NCBI GenBank assembly: GCA_964434955.1
Contig: CAYSXI010000009.1
Coordinates: 1-64,000 of the forward strand
Direction: 5' to 3'
DNA: 64,000 nt
From: JANQLU01 sp964434955
Lineage (GTDB): Bacteria > Planctomycetota > Planctomycetia > Pirellulales > Pirellulaceae
Translations under genes and position numbers: made by a program
The notes under the pieces: generated by a model
What the model was told of the DNA's origin: nothing
Databases searched by the model: none
The model's input: the letters and a program-made list of their open reading frames with translations, nothing else
Shown: positions 1-9,691 of the stretch, one piece after another
Position numbering within the stretch: position 1 is the stretch's first letter
Layout of the letters: each line of letters begins with the position of its first letter

Positions 1-88
1 TGTGCGGGCCGAAGGATGTACTTCCGAGCAGCAGCAAAATGAACAGAGGTGACAGAAAGGCTAGGCAGTCAATCCGTTTTCGCATCAT
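1..88 (-). CDS. Truncated secreted or membrane protein, N-terminus only
   Basis: Reading the minus strand from an ATG at 88 (a second ATG follows at 85) gives an open frame to the window edge. It begins MMRKRIDCLAFLSPLFIL and continues through a Leu-rich hydrophobic core to SFGPH. A basic n-region, a hydrophobic core and a small/polar end are the pattern of a signal peptide. Only 29 codons are visible, so the product cannot be named. It would be transcribed away from the repeat-containing region at 89-560. Confidence 0.5.
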   Translation of the reverse strand, partial: MMRKRIDCLAFLSPLFILLLLGSTSFGPH

Positions 89-330
89 GGGGTTCGACCT
101 TTCGGGTTCGCAGATTTCTCGGGTTGTCGCGTGCATTCTAATTGGCGATGAAGCCTCTGTGTTGCGAGAATTTCGATTTGTTCGCCAAGCCCGGTTTTGA
201 TTTTCGCGTTGTTTATCGAGCGATAGAACAATCTGAACATGGCGTTCGAAGATTGATTGCGCGAGGGTGCATCGTTTAGCGTTTTTTCGCCGCGCAACGG
301 GCTTGAAGGTGTTGCGATCGGAGGAATCGA

Positions 331-405
331 GGGAACCACTCGCTCGCGCTTCGTGCTTGTATTTCCAGTGAAGGGAACCACTCGCTCGCGCTTTTTGCTT
401 TTATT
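331..405. repeat. Dispersed intergenic repeat, two tandem copies about 41 bp apart
   Basis: The block GGGAACCACTCGCTCGCGCT occurs at about 331 and again at about 372. It is followed by TTCGTGCTTGTATTTC in the first copy and TTTTGCTTTTATTTC in the second. Related copies lie at 12705-12845. The 527 bases between the left-edge gene and the DUF1598 gene hold this repeat, the short repeats at 446-487 and a terminator. I see no credible gene; an open frame on the plus strand here simply translates the repeat. Confidence 0.6.
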
Positions 406-445
406 TCAAGGGTTCGGCCATGAAGTGCTCAAGGTCCGGCCAATC

Positions 446-487
446 GGAAGCACGAGCCGCTTGGAAGCACGAGCCAATGAGAAGCAC
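446..487. repeat. Short tandem repeat of GGAAGCACGAGCC
   Basis: The 13-mer GGAAGCACGAGCC occurs at 446-458 and 463-475, with a partial copy (AGAAGCACGG) at 480. A further short duplication, GGCCAATAAAA, appears at about 536 and 552, just before the terminator. These are noncoding. Confidence 0.5.
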
Positions 488-560
488 GGCAGTTGCCATG
501 CAGGGCGAGCCGAGTCGGACGAGCAAATTGGCTTGGGCCAATAAAAACTTAGGCCAATAA

Positions 561-590
561 AAAAAGGCGAGTCAAAATTGACTCGCCTTT
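561..590 (-). terminator. Intrinsic terminator of the DUF1598 gene
   Basis: The perfect inverted repeat AAAGGCGAGTCAA / TTGACTCGCCTTT with a 2-nt loop spans 563-590. Read on the minus strand it is followed by a T run. It lies 26 bp after the stop codon of the minus-strand gene 616-2145. Confidence 0.85.
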
Positions 591-615
591 ACCTGATTCA
601 TTCAAGCGGTTGGAA

Positions 616-2145
616 CTAGTCCCACCACCATTGGCCTTCTTCCAAACCGTCAACTCGAATCGAGTTTTTGACGCTGTCGACTTGGCCTTTTTCGTCTTGT
701 TTCAGATTGTCGTCTGAAAGGGCGACGCGAGGTTGAATCGAAACACCGCCACCGATTGGTGTCATGAAGGTGCGACCTTTCCAGAAAGCGTTGATTGCTG
801 GCTCAACCTGTTTTGGCGTGCGGAAGTATTCAACCCGCAGGTTCTTTTCGTTACCGAGAAGATCCATTTTCCAACCGGCTTTGCCATAAAAATCCATTTC
901 CTGGATAAAGGCAGCCACGATTGACAAGTCCATCAAGTTACGGAGTTCGCCGTAGACAGGGTGTTTGTCAGCCATGTCGTTGTATTTCTTGGTGAAAGAA
1001 CGGGTGAATGCTCGGCTCGCGGCACTGTCGCGACCCGTTTTGGTTCGTTCGCCGTTTCCGGCAACTCGTTCGTTCTCACCGACCAATTTGACGCCATTGC
1101 CAATCAACTGCATTCCGGTTTCGTCGGCGTTGACTTGGACGCACTCGTAGTTGGGCTCAAAGTACCAACGTTGCAGAGCGTTTTTCGCCAAACCGGTTGG
1201 GCTGACTTTGTCGACAAAGGTCGTGATCTTGACGGGAGTTCGCTCAAGTCCAATGCCGATCAGCTTCATGCGGTAATCCGCTTCAACCAATACTTGGGCA
1301 AAGTGAGATTGAGGCGAAACGCCTTGAATTGTCACGGTTTGGTTGCCAAGTGCTTTCTTGAAAGTGTTCGCAACTTGGACTTCCTGGTTTTTCGTGATAC
1401 CACCCTGAGCTTGAAGTTGTCGGTGCACTTGCGTGACGACTTTCTTGAAGTTCTTCAGGCCTTCCTGGGTCGGATCGATTGAAACCGAGATCATCTTGGT
1501 TTTCTTGCCGCTTGGTGGGAAAGCACGCAGAGCAACGACGAGGTCTTGAAGTTGCAAAATGACTTTGCGAGTTTCCATCCCAACCATCTTGCCGTTTGCA
1601 TCGGCAAAGAAACCTTCCGCGGGGCCAGCAATCACAATGTCATTCGTTTCTGGGTAGAAGAAGACATGAGTGACGCGAGTCAGGCCAGCGAGATAGAGCA
1701 TATCGTCGCCGATCTTTTTGCCTTCGCGAAGATTCTTGGCAATCGCAGCTTCCAAGCGATTCAAAGAAATTTTTCGAAGCTTGCTTGGCTGAGCCAAGTC
1801 TTTATTCATTTTGGCTTTGGCAGCATTGATTCGATCGCGAGTCAAACGCGCGTTGTCTGCCTTGATCTTTTTGGTACGCAAAACGCCCAGGGCATCGATA
1901 TCGATCCCTGAGAGTCCCTGACCAACAAACTGGTCGCCGGGGTCTTGGCCATTGTCGTTGCCATCGCCGCCACCATCGCCGCCTCCGCCGCCGCCGTCGC
2001 CGGGATCACCGCCGCCACCGCCGCCGCCACCAGCGCCGCCACCACCGCCACCGCCCACTTGGGCGCTAACGGGAATCGAGGTCATCAAGACCACGCTCAA
2101 CATCACGGCGCAAAGGCCCAAAAAACTAAACATTCGGCATTTCAT
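616..2145 (-). CDS. Secreted DUF1598-type protein with Gly-rich N-terminal linker
   Basis: This 509-residue protein starts with a signal peptide (MKCRMFSFLGLCAVMLSVVL, cleavage probably after PVSAQ). A low-complexity Gly/Asp-rich stretch of about 45 residues follows. The rest, from about residue 75, resembles the planctomycete DUF1598 family: an AGLTRVTHVFFYPETNDIVIAGPAEG-like core near residue 155 and a C-terminal domain ending in QWWWD. The family is known mainly from Planctomycetes and has no established function. The gene is monocistronic, with a strong terminator downstream and nearly 300 bp of noncoding sequence upstream. The Gly-rich tract makes the opposite strand look open, but that is a shadow. 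Confidence 0.8.
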   Translation of the reverse strand: MKCRMFSFLGLCAVMLSVVLMTSIPVSAQVGGGGGGGAGGGGGGGGDPGDGGGGGGDGGGDGNDNGQDPGDQFVGQGLSGIDIDALGVLRTKKIKADNARLTRDRINAAKAKMNKDLAQPSKLRKISLNRLEAAIAKNLREGKKIGDDMLYLAGLTRVTHVFFYPETNDIVIAGPAEGFFADANGKMVGMETRKVILQLQDLVVALRAFPPSGKKTKMISVSIDPTQEGLKNFKKVVTQVHRQLQAQGGITKNQEVQVANTFKKALGNQTVTIQGVSPQSHFAQVLVEADYRMKLIGIGLERTPVKITTFVDKVSPTGLAKNALQRWYFEPNYECVQVNADETGMQLIGNGVKLVGENERVAGNGERTKTGRDSAASRAFTRSFTKKYNDMADKHPVYGELRNLMDLSIVAAFIQEMDFYGKAGWKMDLLGNEKNLRVEYFRTPKQVEPAINAFWKGRTFMTPIGGGVSIQPRVALSDDNLKQDEKGQVDSVKNSIRVDGLEEGQWWWD

Positions 2146-2441
2146 ACCGGGAGACCTCCTCTGTGTACCGAAACTCGGTAAGACTATTTTGAATCAGGTT
2201 AATGCCTTGCCACTTTTAATTGTACATTTCGCTCGCGCAGAACAATAACGAATTATTGCTCACCGAAAACAGAAATCTGTTGTTTTATGGTAATTGCGGG
2301 TCTGGAAACCGGCAAGAAAAACAAGAAGAGTCTTCTTCAAAAACCCTGAGAAGGCTCAATTTGCCGATTTTTCCGAATGATTCGTTCATCCGGTCCCGGT
2401 TGTCATTCCGCCGTTTCCCGCAGGAATCGGCCCGGTTTGGG

Positions 2442-3268
2442 TCAAAGTTCGACACCCAGATGACGCATCACCATCTTCATATCATCCCAGACGTTTCTTT
2501 TGGCGGATGGGTTCCTTAATAGATACGCCGGATGGTAAGTCACCGCGACAGCACTTTCACGATATTGGTGAAACTGCTGACGCAATCGGCCAACGCTTTG
2601 TTTTGTATCCAACAGAGTCCGAGCCGCGACGCTACCCAGGCAAACGATCACCTTTGGGCGAATGATTTCCAGCTGGCGGTGGGCGAAGTGCCAACAATTG
2701 GAAATCTCGTCCTCCGCCGGGTTTCGATTTCCGGGAGGCCGGCACTTGATGGTATTCAAGATATAAACGTCGTCGCGGCCCAACTGACAAGCTTCAATGA
2801 TCCGCGTCAACAGCTGCCCGGCTTTGCCGACAAAAGGTTCGCCCATTCGATCTTCGTCGGCACCTGGAGCTTCCCCCAAAAAACAAATGTCGGCCGCGGG
2901 ATTGCCAACGCCGAACACCGTCTGCTGGCGTTGACGAACGAGTTCTGGGCATCGGGTGCATTGGCATACTTCCGATTGAATGACGTGCAATGCCTTGCCA
3001 CGTTCATCCGCTGCCAAGGCCGGTGGGTAATGCTGCGTCGTGGATTCGGGAAGGACGGTTTGCCGGGCACTTTGAACGGAAGCCGGTTGCGAATCCTGAG
3101 CGGCAAGGGAAGCCGTATCGGCGGAGATCGAATTATCGGTCTCGGGAACCGCGAGCCCGTTGATCGTTTGAATCCAAGCAGCCACCTGCGCCGAATCTGG
3201 GCGAGGCAAATCCGAAACGCCCGCTTCCTGCAGGCGATGCAAATGGNNNNNNNNNNNNNNNNNNNNNN
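2442..3268 (-). CDS. Family 4 uracil-DNA glycosylase, N-terminus lost in N gap
   Basis: The product removes uracil from DNA for base-excision repair. Motifs of the family 4 [4Fe-4S] enzymes are clear: a C-x2-C pair (CQCTRC) opening the catalytic domain, GEAPGADEDRMGEPFVGKAG, NTIKCRPPGNRNP and the HPAYLLRNP active-site motif near the C-terminus. An N-terminal helix (HLHRLQEAGVSDL) and an Ala/Ser/Thr-rich linker precede the catalytic domain. The 22-N run at 3247-3268 falls just before that helix. The frame stays open beyond it to 3452, but the residues there (RKCILPGLYEKSLESP) do not resemble the family, so the true start is probably inside or at the gap. It is divergent from der. Confidence 0.85.
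3247..3268. other. Run of 22 undetermined bases
   Basis: N run at the 5' end of the uracil-DNA glycosylase gene, hiding its start codon. Bases 3269-3556, between the gap and der, hold no gene I can support. Confidence 0.95.
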
Positions 3269-3556
3269 GATGGAACGTTGTAGGCGATTCAAGGGACTTC
3301 TCGTACAAACCCGGAAGGATGCATTTTCGATTCGGAGAACCGTTTTGATAAGTAGGCGCCACTCCCAACCCGAAAAATTTGAATCCAGGGTTCGAACCCG
3401 GCAGGCTTTTTGGGGTCATCCAGGGGTGCCAGTCGATTCCGAAGCGTCGCAAATTCAGCGAATCCGGGGGAAATCGTCAAGCGACCGGTTTTGGCCCGTG
3501 CCCAAATTCAATCGATGGATTAGATTCGTAACTTCTCCTAATTTTTCTTGATTGTC

Positions 3557-5005
3557 ATGCGACTTCCCCAACTCGCCATCGTTGGTCGACCCAACGTTGG
3601 AAAATCCAGCATCTTCAATTGGCTCGTCGGCCGCCGTTTGGCCATCGTCGACGACGTCGCTGGGGTAACGCGCGACCGCATGATGCAAGTCATCGAGATC
3701 GATGGGACTTACGTCGAATTGGTGGACACCGGCGGGATCGGGATCAACGACGTTGATAACTTGACCCACGAAATTGATCAGCAGATTAATTTTGCGCTCA
3801 ATTCGGCAGACGCCATTGTCTTCGTGGTCGACACGCAGGACGGATTTACGCCACTGGATGAGAACGTCACCGAGCGGCTCCGATCCATGGGGAAACCGGT
3901 GTTGCTGGTTTGCAACAAGGCAGACAACGATCCGCTGGAGGCCCAGGCAACGGCCGAGTTCTACCGACTTGGATTCGGGGATCCGCTTCCCGTCAGTGCC
4001 AGGGAGAATCGTCGTAAGCAAAGAATGTTTGACGCAATCGTCAAATTAGTGGAAGGCTGGGACCCGGGAGAAGAGCCAGACGTTCCCGAAATGAAGATGG
4101 CGATTGTCGGTCGGCGAAACGTCGGCAAGAGTACCTTCATCAATGCGATCACGGGCCAACCCCGCGTCATCGTAAGCGAGGTTGCCGGAACCACACGCGA
4201 CAGCATCGATGTCCGATTCGAATTGGACGACAAAGCCTTTGTCGCCATTGACACGCCCGGTTTGCGAAAAGGCAAAAGCGTTCGGACTGACATCGAGTTC
4301 TACAGCACGCATCGCGCCAAGCGAAGCATTCGACACGCGGATGTTGTCTTGATGTTCTTTGACTCGAGTAGTCGGGTCAGCAAAGTCGATCGGCAACTCT
4401 GCAAATACATCAACGATCAATACAAGCCCTGCATTTTTGTCGTCAACAAATGGGACTTGATGGCGGAACACATGCCGACCGAACGGTGGGCCGATTATCT
4501 CAGGGATCAATTCTCTTCGATGTGGAATGTTCCGATTGCGTTCATCACCGCGGAAACCGGCAAGAACGTCAAGAAGCTGATCAACCATGCGCAAATGCTG
4601 TTCAAGCAATCGCTTGATCGAGTGTCAACGCCTCGCTTGAATCGGTTAATCAAGAAAGCGCTCCAACATCATCCGCCCCCGATCGTTTCCCGACGGCGGC
4701 CAAAGATTTACTACGCGGTCCAAATTGGTACGCAACCGCCAACGATCGTGTTGAAGTGCAATCATCCGGATGCCTTCCCGAAATCGTACCAACGCTATCT
4801 CCTGGGGGTGTTGAGGGACGGACTCAGTTTTGGCGAAGTCCCGATTCGGATGCTGCTTGAAAAACGTTCATCTTCCGAGCGTGGGCAGAAGGACTTGTCC
4901 GAGGTCGACTTGCCGGATGAAGCCGTGAACGAAACGGATTCTAGCGATATCGTCGAAGCGGATCGATTCGGTCCGGATATCTCGACGAACTTGACGGACT
5001 TTTGA
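3557..5005 (+). CDS. der: Ribosome-assembly GTPase Der (EngA)
   Basis: Der is a tandem-GTPase factor for 50S subunit maturation. The first G domain opens the protein (AIVGRPNVGKSSIFNWLVG, DTGG, NKAD). The second starts near residue 180 (AIVGRRNVGKSTFINAITG, DTPGLRKG, NKWD). A C-terminal KH-like domain follows (RRRPKIYYAVQIGTQPPTIVLKCN). About 40 acidic residues extend past it. I prefer the ATG at 3557 over the in-frame TTG at 3548 because MRLPQLAIVG matches the usual Der start. The stop is TGA, which shows TGA is a normal stop in this genome. Confidence 0.95.
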   Translation: MRLPQLAIVGRPNVGKSSIFNWLVGRRLAIVDDVAGVTRDRMMQVIEIDGTYVELVDTGGIGINDVDNLTHEIDQQINFALNSADAIVFVVDTQDGFTPLDENVTERLRSMGKPVLLVCNKADNDPLEAQATAEFYRLGFGDPLPVSARENRRKQRMFDAIVKLVEGWDPGEEPDVPEMKMAIVGRRNVGKSTFINAITGQPRVIVSEVAGTTRDSIDVRFELDDKAFVAIDTPGLRKGKSVRTDIEFYSTHRAKRSIRHADVVLMFFDSSSRVSKVDRQLCKYINDQYKPCIFVVNKWDLMAEHMPTERWADYLRDQFSSMWNVPIAFITAETGKNVKKLINHAQMLFKQSLDRVSTPRLNRLIKKALQHHPPPIVSRRRPKIYYAVQIGTQPPTIVLKCNHPDAFPKSYQRYLLGVLRDGLSFGEVPIRMLLEKRSSSERGQKDLSEVDLPDEAVNETDSSDIVEADRFGPDISTNLTDF

Positions 5006-5315
5006 TCCAACCAATCCCAATCGACGCATCGAAATGGTTGTTGAACCGGGGGCCGAACGTATCGCTCGGGCAATGAGGTGGCATCGAGTTCCGGCTTGAA
5101 TCGCAAACGGGTGGATCCAATCGTTGACGCTCAGGGTTTCGTCACTGCCTTTCTTACACCAGAATCTCGCCATCTCGGCCGGATTTTGTTCGAGATTTCC
5201 CGATGATCGGAGTGAATCGTTCTTCTTGGCTGGATGTCCCATTTAGACCGCTTGCCACATTGGTCAGCGTTTGTTGAAATCGTTCCTTTCCGGTTCATTC
5301 TGTTGGAACGATTTG
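5006..5315. other. Intergenic region der-ald, no gene seen
   Basis: These 310 bases contain only weak open frames overlapping the der tail on the opposite strand. I see no RNA gene, clear terminator or recognisable promoter. Confidence 0.5.
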
Positions 5316-6422
5316 ATGATTGTTGGAATTCCCAAAGAAGTCAAAAGTGACGAATATCGCGTTGCCATGTTGCCTGTCGGCGTTCACGAGATGATTCGGG
5401 CCGGACACACCGTGCTGGTCGAAAAAGGAGCCGGAGTCGGCTCGGGATTGATGGACGAACAATACGAGGCCGAAGGGGCCGAGATGATTGACGGTCCGGC
5501 CGACATCTTTGCCCGTGCGGACATGATCGTGAAGGTCAAAGAGCCGCAAGAATCTGAGTACGCGATGATCCGTCCCGGACAGATCGTGTTTACTTATTTT
5601 CATTTCGCGGCCGAGCGCGGGTTAACGCAAGCAATGGTTGATTCGGGCTCCACCAGTATCGCCTACGAAACATTGAGCAGCCCTGATGGCACGCTGCCTT
5701 TGTTGACGCCGATGAGTGAAGTCGCTGGACGAATGAGTATCCAGGAGGGCGCGCGATTCCTTGAGCGGCCTCAGATGGGACGGGGGATTCTCTTGGGTGG
5801 GGTTCCAGGCGTTGCCCCCGCGCATATCACGATCATTGGTGGCGGTGTTGTTGGCACCAACGCCGCAAAGATCGCCGCCGGCTTCCAGGCGGATGTCGCG
5901 ATACTCGATGTCAACATGGAACGACTCCGCTACCTGGATGACATCATGCCAGCCAACGTCAATGTTCTTTTCAGTGATCGCCATACAATCCAGGAACAGC
6001 TCAAGATGGCGGACTTGGTGATTGGTGCCGTTCTGATTCCCGGTGCCAAAGCCCCGAGTCTGGTTACCCGTGAAGATCTCAAGCTGATGAAACCCGGAAG
6101 CGTGATTGTTGACGTCGCTGTCGATCAAGGCGGATGCGTTGAAACAACTCGGGCAACGTCTCACGCTGATCCCGTCTACATCGAAGAGGGTGTCGTGCAC
6201 TACTGCGTTGCCAACATGCCGGGTGCGGTGGGTCGAACCAGCACATTTGCACTTTGCAATGTGACGTTACCCTGGGCGTTGAAACTTGCAAACAAAGGCG
6301 CCGTTCAAGCGGCCAAAGATGAACAGCCAATGCTGGATGCGATCAATGTCCATGAAGGCAAAGTGACTTACCAGCCGGTGGCCGATACGTTTGACATGCC
6401 ATACGAACCGCTTTTCTCCTAA
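5316..6422 (+). CDS. ald: Alanine dehydrogenase
   Basis: The enzyme catalyses NAD-dependent oxidative deamination of L-alanine to pyruvate and ammonia, or the reverse. It has 368 residues, a typical length. The N-terminal AlaDH/PNT signature MIVGIPKEVKSDEYRVAM includes the substrate-binding Arg/Lys region, and EKGAGVGSGLMDEQYEAEGA follows. The Rossmann domain has ITIIGGGVVGTNAAKIAAGF, and the C-terminus carries the MPGAVGRTST loop and the ATLPWALKLA-type helix (here VTLPWALKLANKG). The start is the ATG at 5316; the open frame extends 45 bp upstream but those residues do not fit the family. It stands alone, 74 bp before mtnA. Confidence 0.95.
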   Translation: MIVGIPKEVKSDEYRVAMLPVGVHEMIRAGHTVLVEKGAGVGSGLMDEQYEAEGAEMIDGPADIFARADMIVKVKEPQESEYAMIRPGQIVFTYFHFAAERGLTQAMVDSGSTSIAYETLSSPDGTLPLLTPMSEVAGRMSIQEGARFLERPQMGRGILLGGVPGVAPAHITIIGGGVVGTNAAKIAAGFQADVAILDVNMERLRYLDDIMPANVNVLFSDRHTIQEQLKMADLVIGAVLIPGAKAPSLVTREDLKLMKPGSVIVDVAVDQGGCVETTRATSHADPVYIEEGVVHYCVANMPGAVGRTSTFALCNVTLPWALKLANKGAVQAAKDEQPMLDAINVHEGKVTYQPVADTFDMPYEPLFS

Positions 6423-6496
6423 GCCGTCCGAAACGGCCGGTTGTCGGCAGCCAGATCAATGCAAAAGACAGCTCGTAGCAGCTCTTGAGACTCGAT

Positions 6497-7561
6497 ATGA
6501 ACGCGCCCAACAAAGTTGAGACCATGCGCTGGCAAGGCGACGCGAATGGTCAATTGATCCTGATCGACCAGACACGATTGCCCGGGGAGCTTCTTGAGCT
6601 GGAGTGTCGCGATGTCGAAACCGTCTACGAAGCCATTCAGATGTTGCGTGTGCGTGGCGCCCCTGCGATTGGAATCGCGGCCGCCTATGGCGTTGTGATT
6701 GGTTTGCAGAAGGACTCGGAATCTCGCGAGCAGTTGAATGGCCGGATGGAATTCGTCTGCGATTATCTTGCCAAATCGCGTCCAACTGCCGTCAATCTTT
6801 TTTGGGCGATTGAGCAGATGCAGCAGGCGTTTGAGCAATGCGAGGCCGATCTTGAACCGGCGTCCGTTCGGGCGGCATTGCTACAGCGTGCGATCGAGAT
6901 TCACGACGAAGATCGTCAAATGTGTCACGCGATCGGCGAACACGGCGTGACGCTTCTTCAGGAAGTCGAGGGCGTGCTTACTCATTGCAATGCGGGTGGC
7001 TTGGCCACGGCCGAATATGGAACCGCACTTTCCGTCTTTTTCAAAGCGCAAGACCAAGGCAAGGATCTCAAGGTATTTGTCGATGAAACAAGGCCGCTGC
7101 TGCAAGGCGCGCGTTTGACGGCATGGGAGTTGATGCAGCGCGGAATCGACACGACGCTGATCTGCGACTCGATGGCCGCCCAGGTCATGCGGGAAGGCAA
7201 AGTGGGGGCGGTGGTTACCGGCGCCGATCGAATCGCCGCCAATGGTGATTCCGCCAACAAGATCGGAACCTACTCTTTAGCTGTTCTGGCTCGCCATCAC
7301 GGGATTCCATTTTACATCGCGGCTCCCAGCTCGACTTTCGATCTGTCGATTGCCAATGGAGATCAGATTCCGATCGAGGAACGCATGGCTGAAGAAATCA
7401 CTCAGGGCTTTGGTAAATCAACGGCACCGGAAGGCGTTCAAGTCTATAATCCCGCCTTCGACGTGACGCCAGCCGATTACATTGCCGCGATCATCACCGA
7501 ACGCGGAATTATCGATCCCGTGACGTCGGACAAGATTTTCGAAGTTCTCGGCGTCGCTTGA
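6497..7561 (+). CDS. mtnA: Methylthioribose-1-phosphate isomerase
   Basis: The enzyme isomerises 5-methylthioribose-1-phosphate to 5-methylthioribulose-1-phosphate in methionine salvage. The 354 residues contain the family motifs RVRGAPAIGIAAAYG near residue 55, THCNAGGLAT with the catalytic Cys near 160, and GADRIAANGDSANKIGTY with the catalytic Asp near 240. The C-terminus (VYNPAFDVTPADYIAAIITE) is also typical of the eIF2B-like superfamily. I start at the ATG at 6497 rather than the in-frame TTG at 6485. No other methionine-salvage genes are adjacent. Confidence 0.95.
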   Translation: MNAPNKVETMRWQGDANGQLILIDQTRLPGELLELECRDVETVYEAIQMLRVRGAPAIGIAAAYGVVIGLQKDSESREQLNGRMEFVCDYLAKSRPTAVNLFWAIEQMQQAFEQCEADLEPASVRAALLQRAIEIHDEDRQMCHAIGEHGVTLLQEVEGVLTHCNAGGLATAEYGTALSVFFKAQDQGKDLKVFVDETRPLLQGARLTAWELMQRGIDTTLICDSMAAQVMREGKVGAVVTGADRIAANGDSANKIGTYSLAVLARHHGIPFYIAAPSSTFDLSIANGDQIPIEERMAEEITQGFGKSTAPEGVQVYNPAFDVTPADYIAAIITERGIIDPVTSDKIFEVLGVA

Positions 7562-7598
7562 ATTCGAAATTAGGAATTCGCGAGCTCTTGCGATCACG

Positions 7599-9503
7599 CT
7601 ATTGTTTCTTCGTGATTTTGCGTCGCCATTGGCGAATACCGGCAAGGTCTTCGTTGACGATTTTTTGCCGGGTGATCTTCCACTGCCCGTCGACCACTTC
7701 GACGTGAAAAATCGCCTCGTATTGAATCGTTCGCTGGTGCACATGGGCCCAGTGTTCGACCGAGCCAAGTAGATTCCATTTGCAGCGGAATGCAAAACCG
7801 GGGGACTCAAGTTCCTGGCCTTTAATGGGCTCGGTCAATTCGCCACCCACGTACTGGACTTCGTCGATATTCGAAACGGCTCCGCCTTGATCTTGAACAA
7901 TCAAGCTTCGGCGAATGTCGAGAAATAGATCGCCCAGCAATTTTCCATCGACGCTCGCCGACAGTGAATCGTAGATGTCTTCTTCGTTTCGATAATCGAA
8001 GGCTCGAAACATATTGCGGTGCAGCTTCTCGAAAACGGTTTTTGCTTCGTCTTCGTTGACTTTGGGGCCAAGCCCGGACCAGGACGCGACGGCTCGACTG
8101 CTTTGTGGTATCCAGAATACGATCAGCGAGAAAAGTGCCAATGCGAAACAAGTTCCAACGAGGCCGGCAAACCAACCGGGCGTTTTTCCAATCACTTGTG
8201 GTGCAACCAACAAACCCAAGCCAAACAAAACGAGGCAACCGAGGCTGATCCACCAACCTCCCCGCTCAACCGACTTGAGTTTCTCTTCCGCGTTTACCAA
8301 TGACTCGATTGGCTGTGGCTGCGGCTTGTCTTCTTGGCCGGAATTTTTCCAGACGTAAACGTTTTCATCGACTTCCTTGAACTCGGCGCTTTTGAACCGG
8401 GCAAAGTGAAAGCGAGAGACGTCCTCAAATGCGATGACAACGCTGTCGATTTCTTTCATCGAGTCGAAGAACATTTCCCATTTGACTTGAATTTCATCGG
8501 GGACGCCCTTCGTGCTATAGGAAAGAATGATGCCGACTCGCCCGTTGATCATGCTCACTTTTTTGCGGATCCCGGTCGCACCAAAGTCGCGAGTTCGCAA
8601 ATCGAAGAAGTCGATGCGATCCACTTTGGGGATCACGACCTGCCCATCGATGGTGACCGGGTTCCCGGCGGTGAATAACTCTTTAACTTTAGACTCGATG
8701 GCATCCTGCTCTTCGACTTCGAGGTACAGCGGGTTCTTGCGGGGAATCTCAAACATGGTGTCCAGCGACGAAAGCGGAATCAGCAACTCGTGTCGGACTT
8801 CGTAGTTCGTGATGTAGATGAACGAAAAGGTGGAGCTGAATCCTTCGACGCCTACCAGTTCAGGATCCGTATCTGTAACCAACCAATCATCGATTTCTTT
8901 CTGGCTGGTCCCTTCGATGCCTTCCCATTTGAAATCCCGAGTTTGCGGTTGATTGAACCGCAGACCAAAACGTGGGTAAGGCGGACCAACGCCCGACTGC
9001 CGAAGCGTGATGTCAATCTCAACCGGATTCGGAAACTCGGAGTCGTCGATGGTGTGTCGAAAGGACAGGAACTCCGGTGGTTTCTCGAACTTGTACTCGA
9101 AGGTGTACATCAAAGAATGTTCCATCAAGGAACCGGCTGGCAAACCTTCTTCGGGGATTTCAATGTCGATGACATCGATCAATCGACTTTTGATAATCTT
9201 GCCTTCGCTATCGATAACTTGCACATTCTTCTGCAAGAACTCCCCGTGTGTGTCGATGGCATCGGCCAATTCTTCTTCATCGAACTTTTGAGTTTTGGGG
9301 TCGACTTCCAGGCCGTGAAACAATTCCAGGTCGTCGGCGTAGACGATTTCGAACGATATGGACATTCGATCCTTGCCGATGAATGCCTTGGCATTGATGA
9401 CCGAAACCGGGTGTCGTTGTGACGGCTCCCTGGCTGCAAGGTTCGCGATCGAGAATTCGACCAGAACCAGCAAAACCAGGATGGGTAGGATGTTCTGTTT
9501 CAT
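7599..9503 (-). CDS. Large membrane-anchored protein of unknown function
   Basis: The product (about 634 residues) begins with a signal peptide (MKQNILPILVLLVLVEFSIANLAA). A long extracytoplasmic region of about 400 residues follows, rich in Asp/Glu and beta-strand-like segments, then two hydrophobic segments near residues 415-465 (WWISLGCLVLFGLGLLVAP; CFALALFSLIVFWIP). The last 150 residues (from NEDEAKTVFEKLHRNMFRAF to the Lys-rich end) look like an alpha+beta NTF2/Tim44-like fold, a guess from the pattern VVDGQWKITRQ. I recognise no named family. The ATG at 9503 is preferred; an in-frame GTG lies at 9512. It converges with mtnA, and the 188-bp spacer to argS carries both promoters. Confidence 0.65.
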   Translation of the reverse strand: MKQNILPILVLLVLVEFSIANLAAREPSQRHPVSVINAKAFIGKDRMSISFEIVYADDLELFHGLEVDPKTQKFDEEELADAIDTHGEFLQKNVQVIDSEGKIIKSRLIDVIDIEIPEEGLPAGSLMEHSLMYTFEYKFEKPPEFLSFRHTIDDSEFPNPVEIDITLRQSGVGPPYPRFGLRFNQPQTRDFKWEGIEGTSQKEIDDWLVTDTDPELVGVEGFSSTFSFIYITNYEVRHELLIPLSSLDTMFEIPRKNPLYLEVEEQDAIESKVKELFTAGNPVTIDGQVVIPKVDRIDFFDLRTRDFGATGIRKKVSMINGRVGIILSYSTKGVPDEIQVKWEMFFDSMKEIDSVVIAFEDVSRFHFARFKSAEFKEVDENVYVWKNSGQEDKPQPQPIESLVNAEEKLKSVERGGWWISLGCLVLFGLGLLVAPQVIGKTPGWFAGLVGTCFALALFSLIVFWIPQSSRAVASWSGLGPKVNEDEAKTVFEKLHRNMFRAFDYRNEEDIYDSLSASVDGKLLGDLFLDIRRSLIVQDQGGAVSNIDEVQYVGGELTEPIKGQELESPGFAFRCKWNLLGSVEHWAHVHQRTIQYEAIFHVEVVDGQWKITRQKIVNEDLAGIRQWRRKITKKQ

Positions 9504-9691
9504 GATGCTCACGTGGAAATTTGGGCGAATCTATTTTAAGGAAAGCACCCCTGCCCTGTCATCTGTTGGGCATTGCGACTTTGAATTCGTGAATTCAGAA
9601 ATGTAGAAGAATTCTCATCCCAATTGCCAAAGTAGCAAATTTCTGGAAGATTTCATGAGAACCCACGGAAACTAGGATTGTCGTCAACGTC

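Noticed and set aside
257..544. 95-codon plus-strand frame before the DUF1598 gene
   Set aside because: The translation merely repeats GTTRSRF from the intergenic DNA repeat; no family or signal features.
1945..2248. Pro-rich and Ala-rich frames opposite the DUF1598 N-terminus
   Set aside because: Shadows of the Gly-rich coding tract in other frames.
3380..3400. tRNA-like T-arm (CCGGGTTCGAACCCTGG on the minus strand)
   Set aside because: No matching acceptor, D-arm or anticodon arm at proper distance could be drawn on either strand.
2442..3452. Start of the uracil-DNA glycosylase at 3452
   Set aside because: Sequence beyond the N gap does not resemble the family; the start is more likely inside the gap.
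4868..5242. 124-codon minus-strand frame after der
   Set aside because: About a third overlaps the der coding region and it has no recognisable motif.
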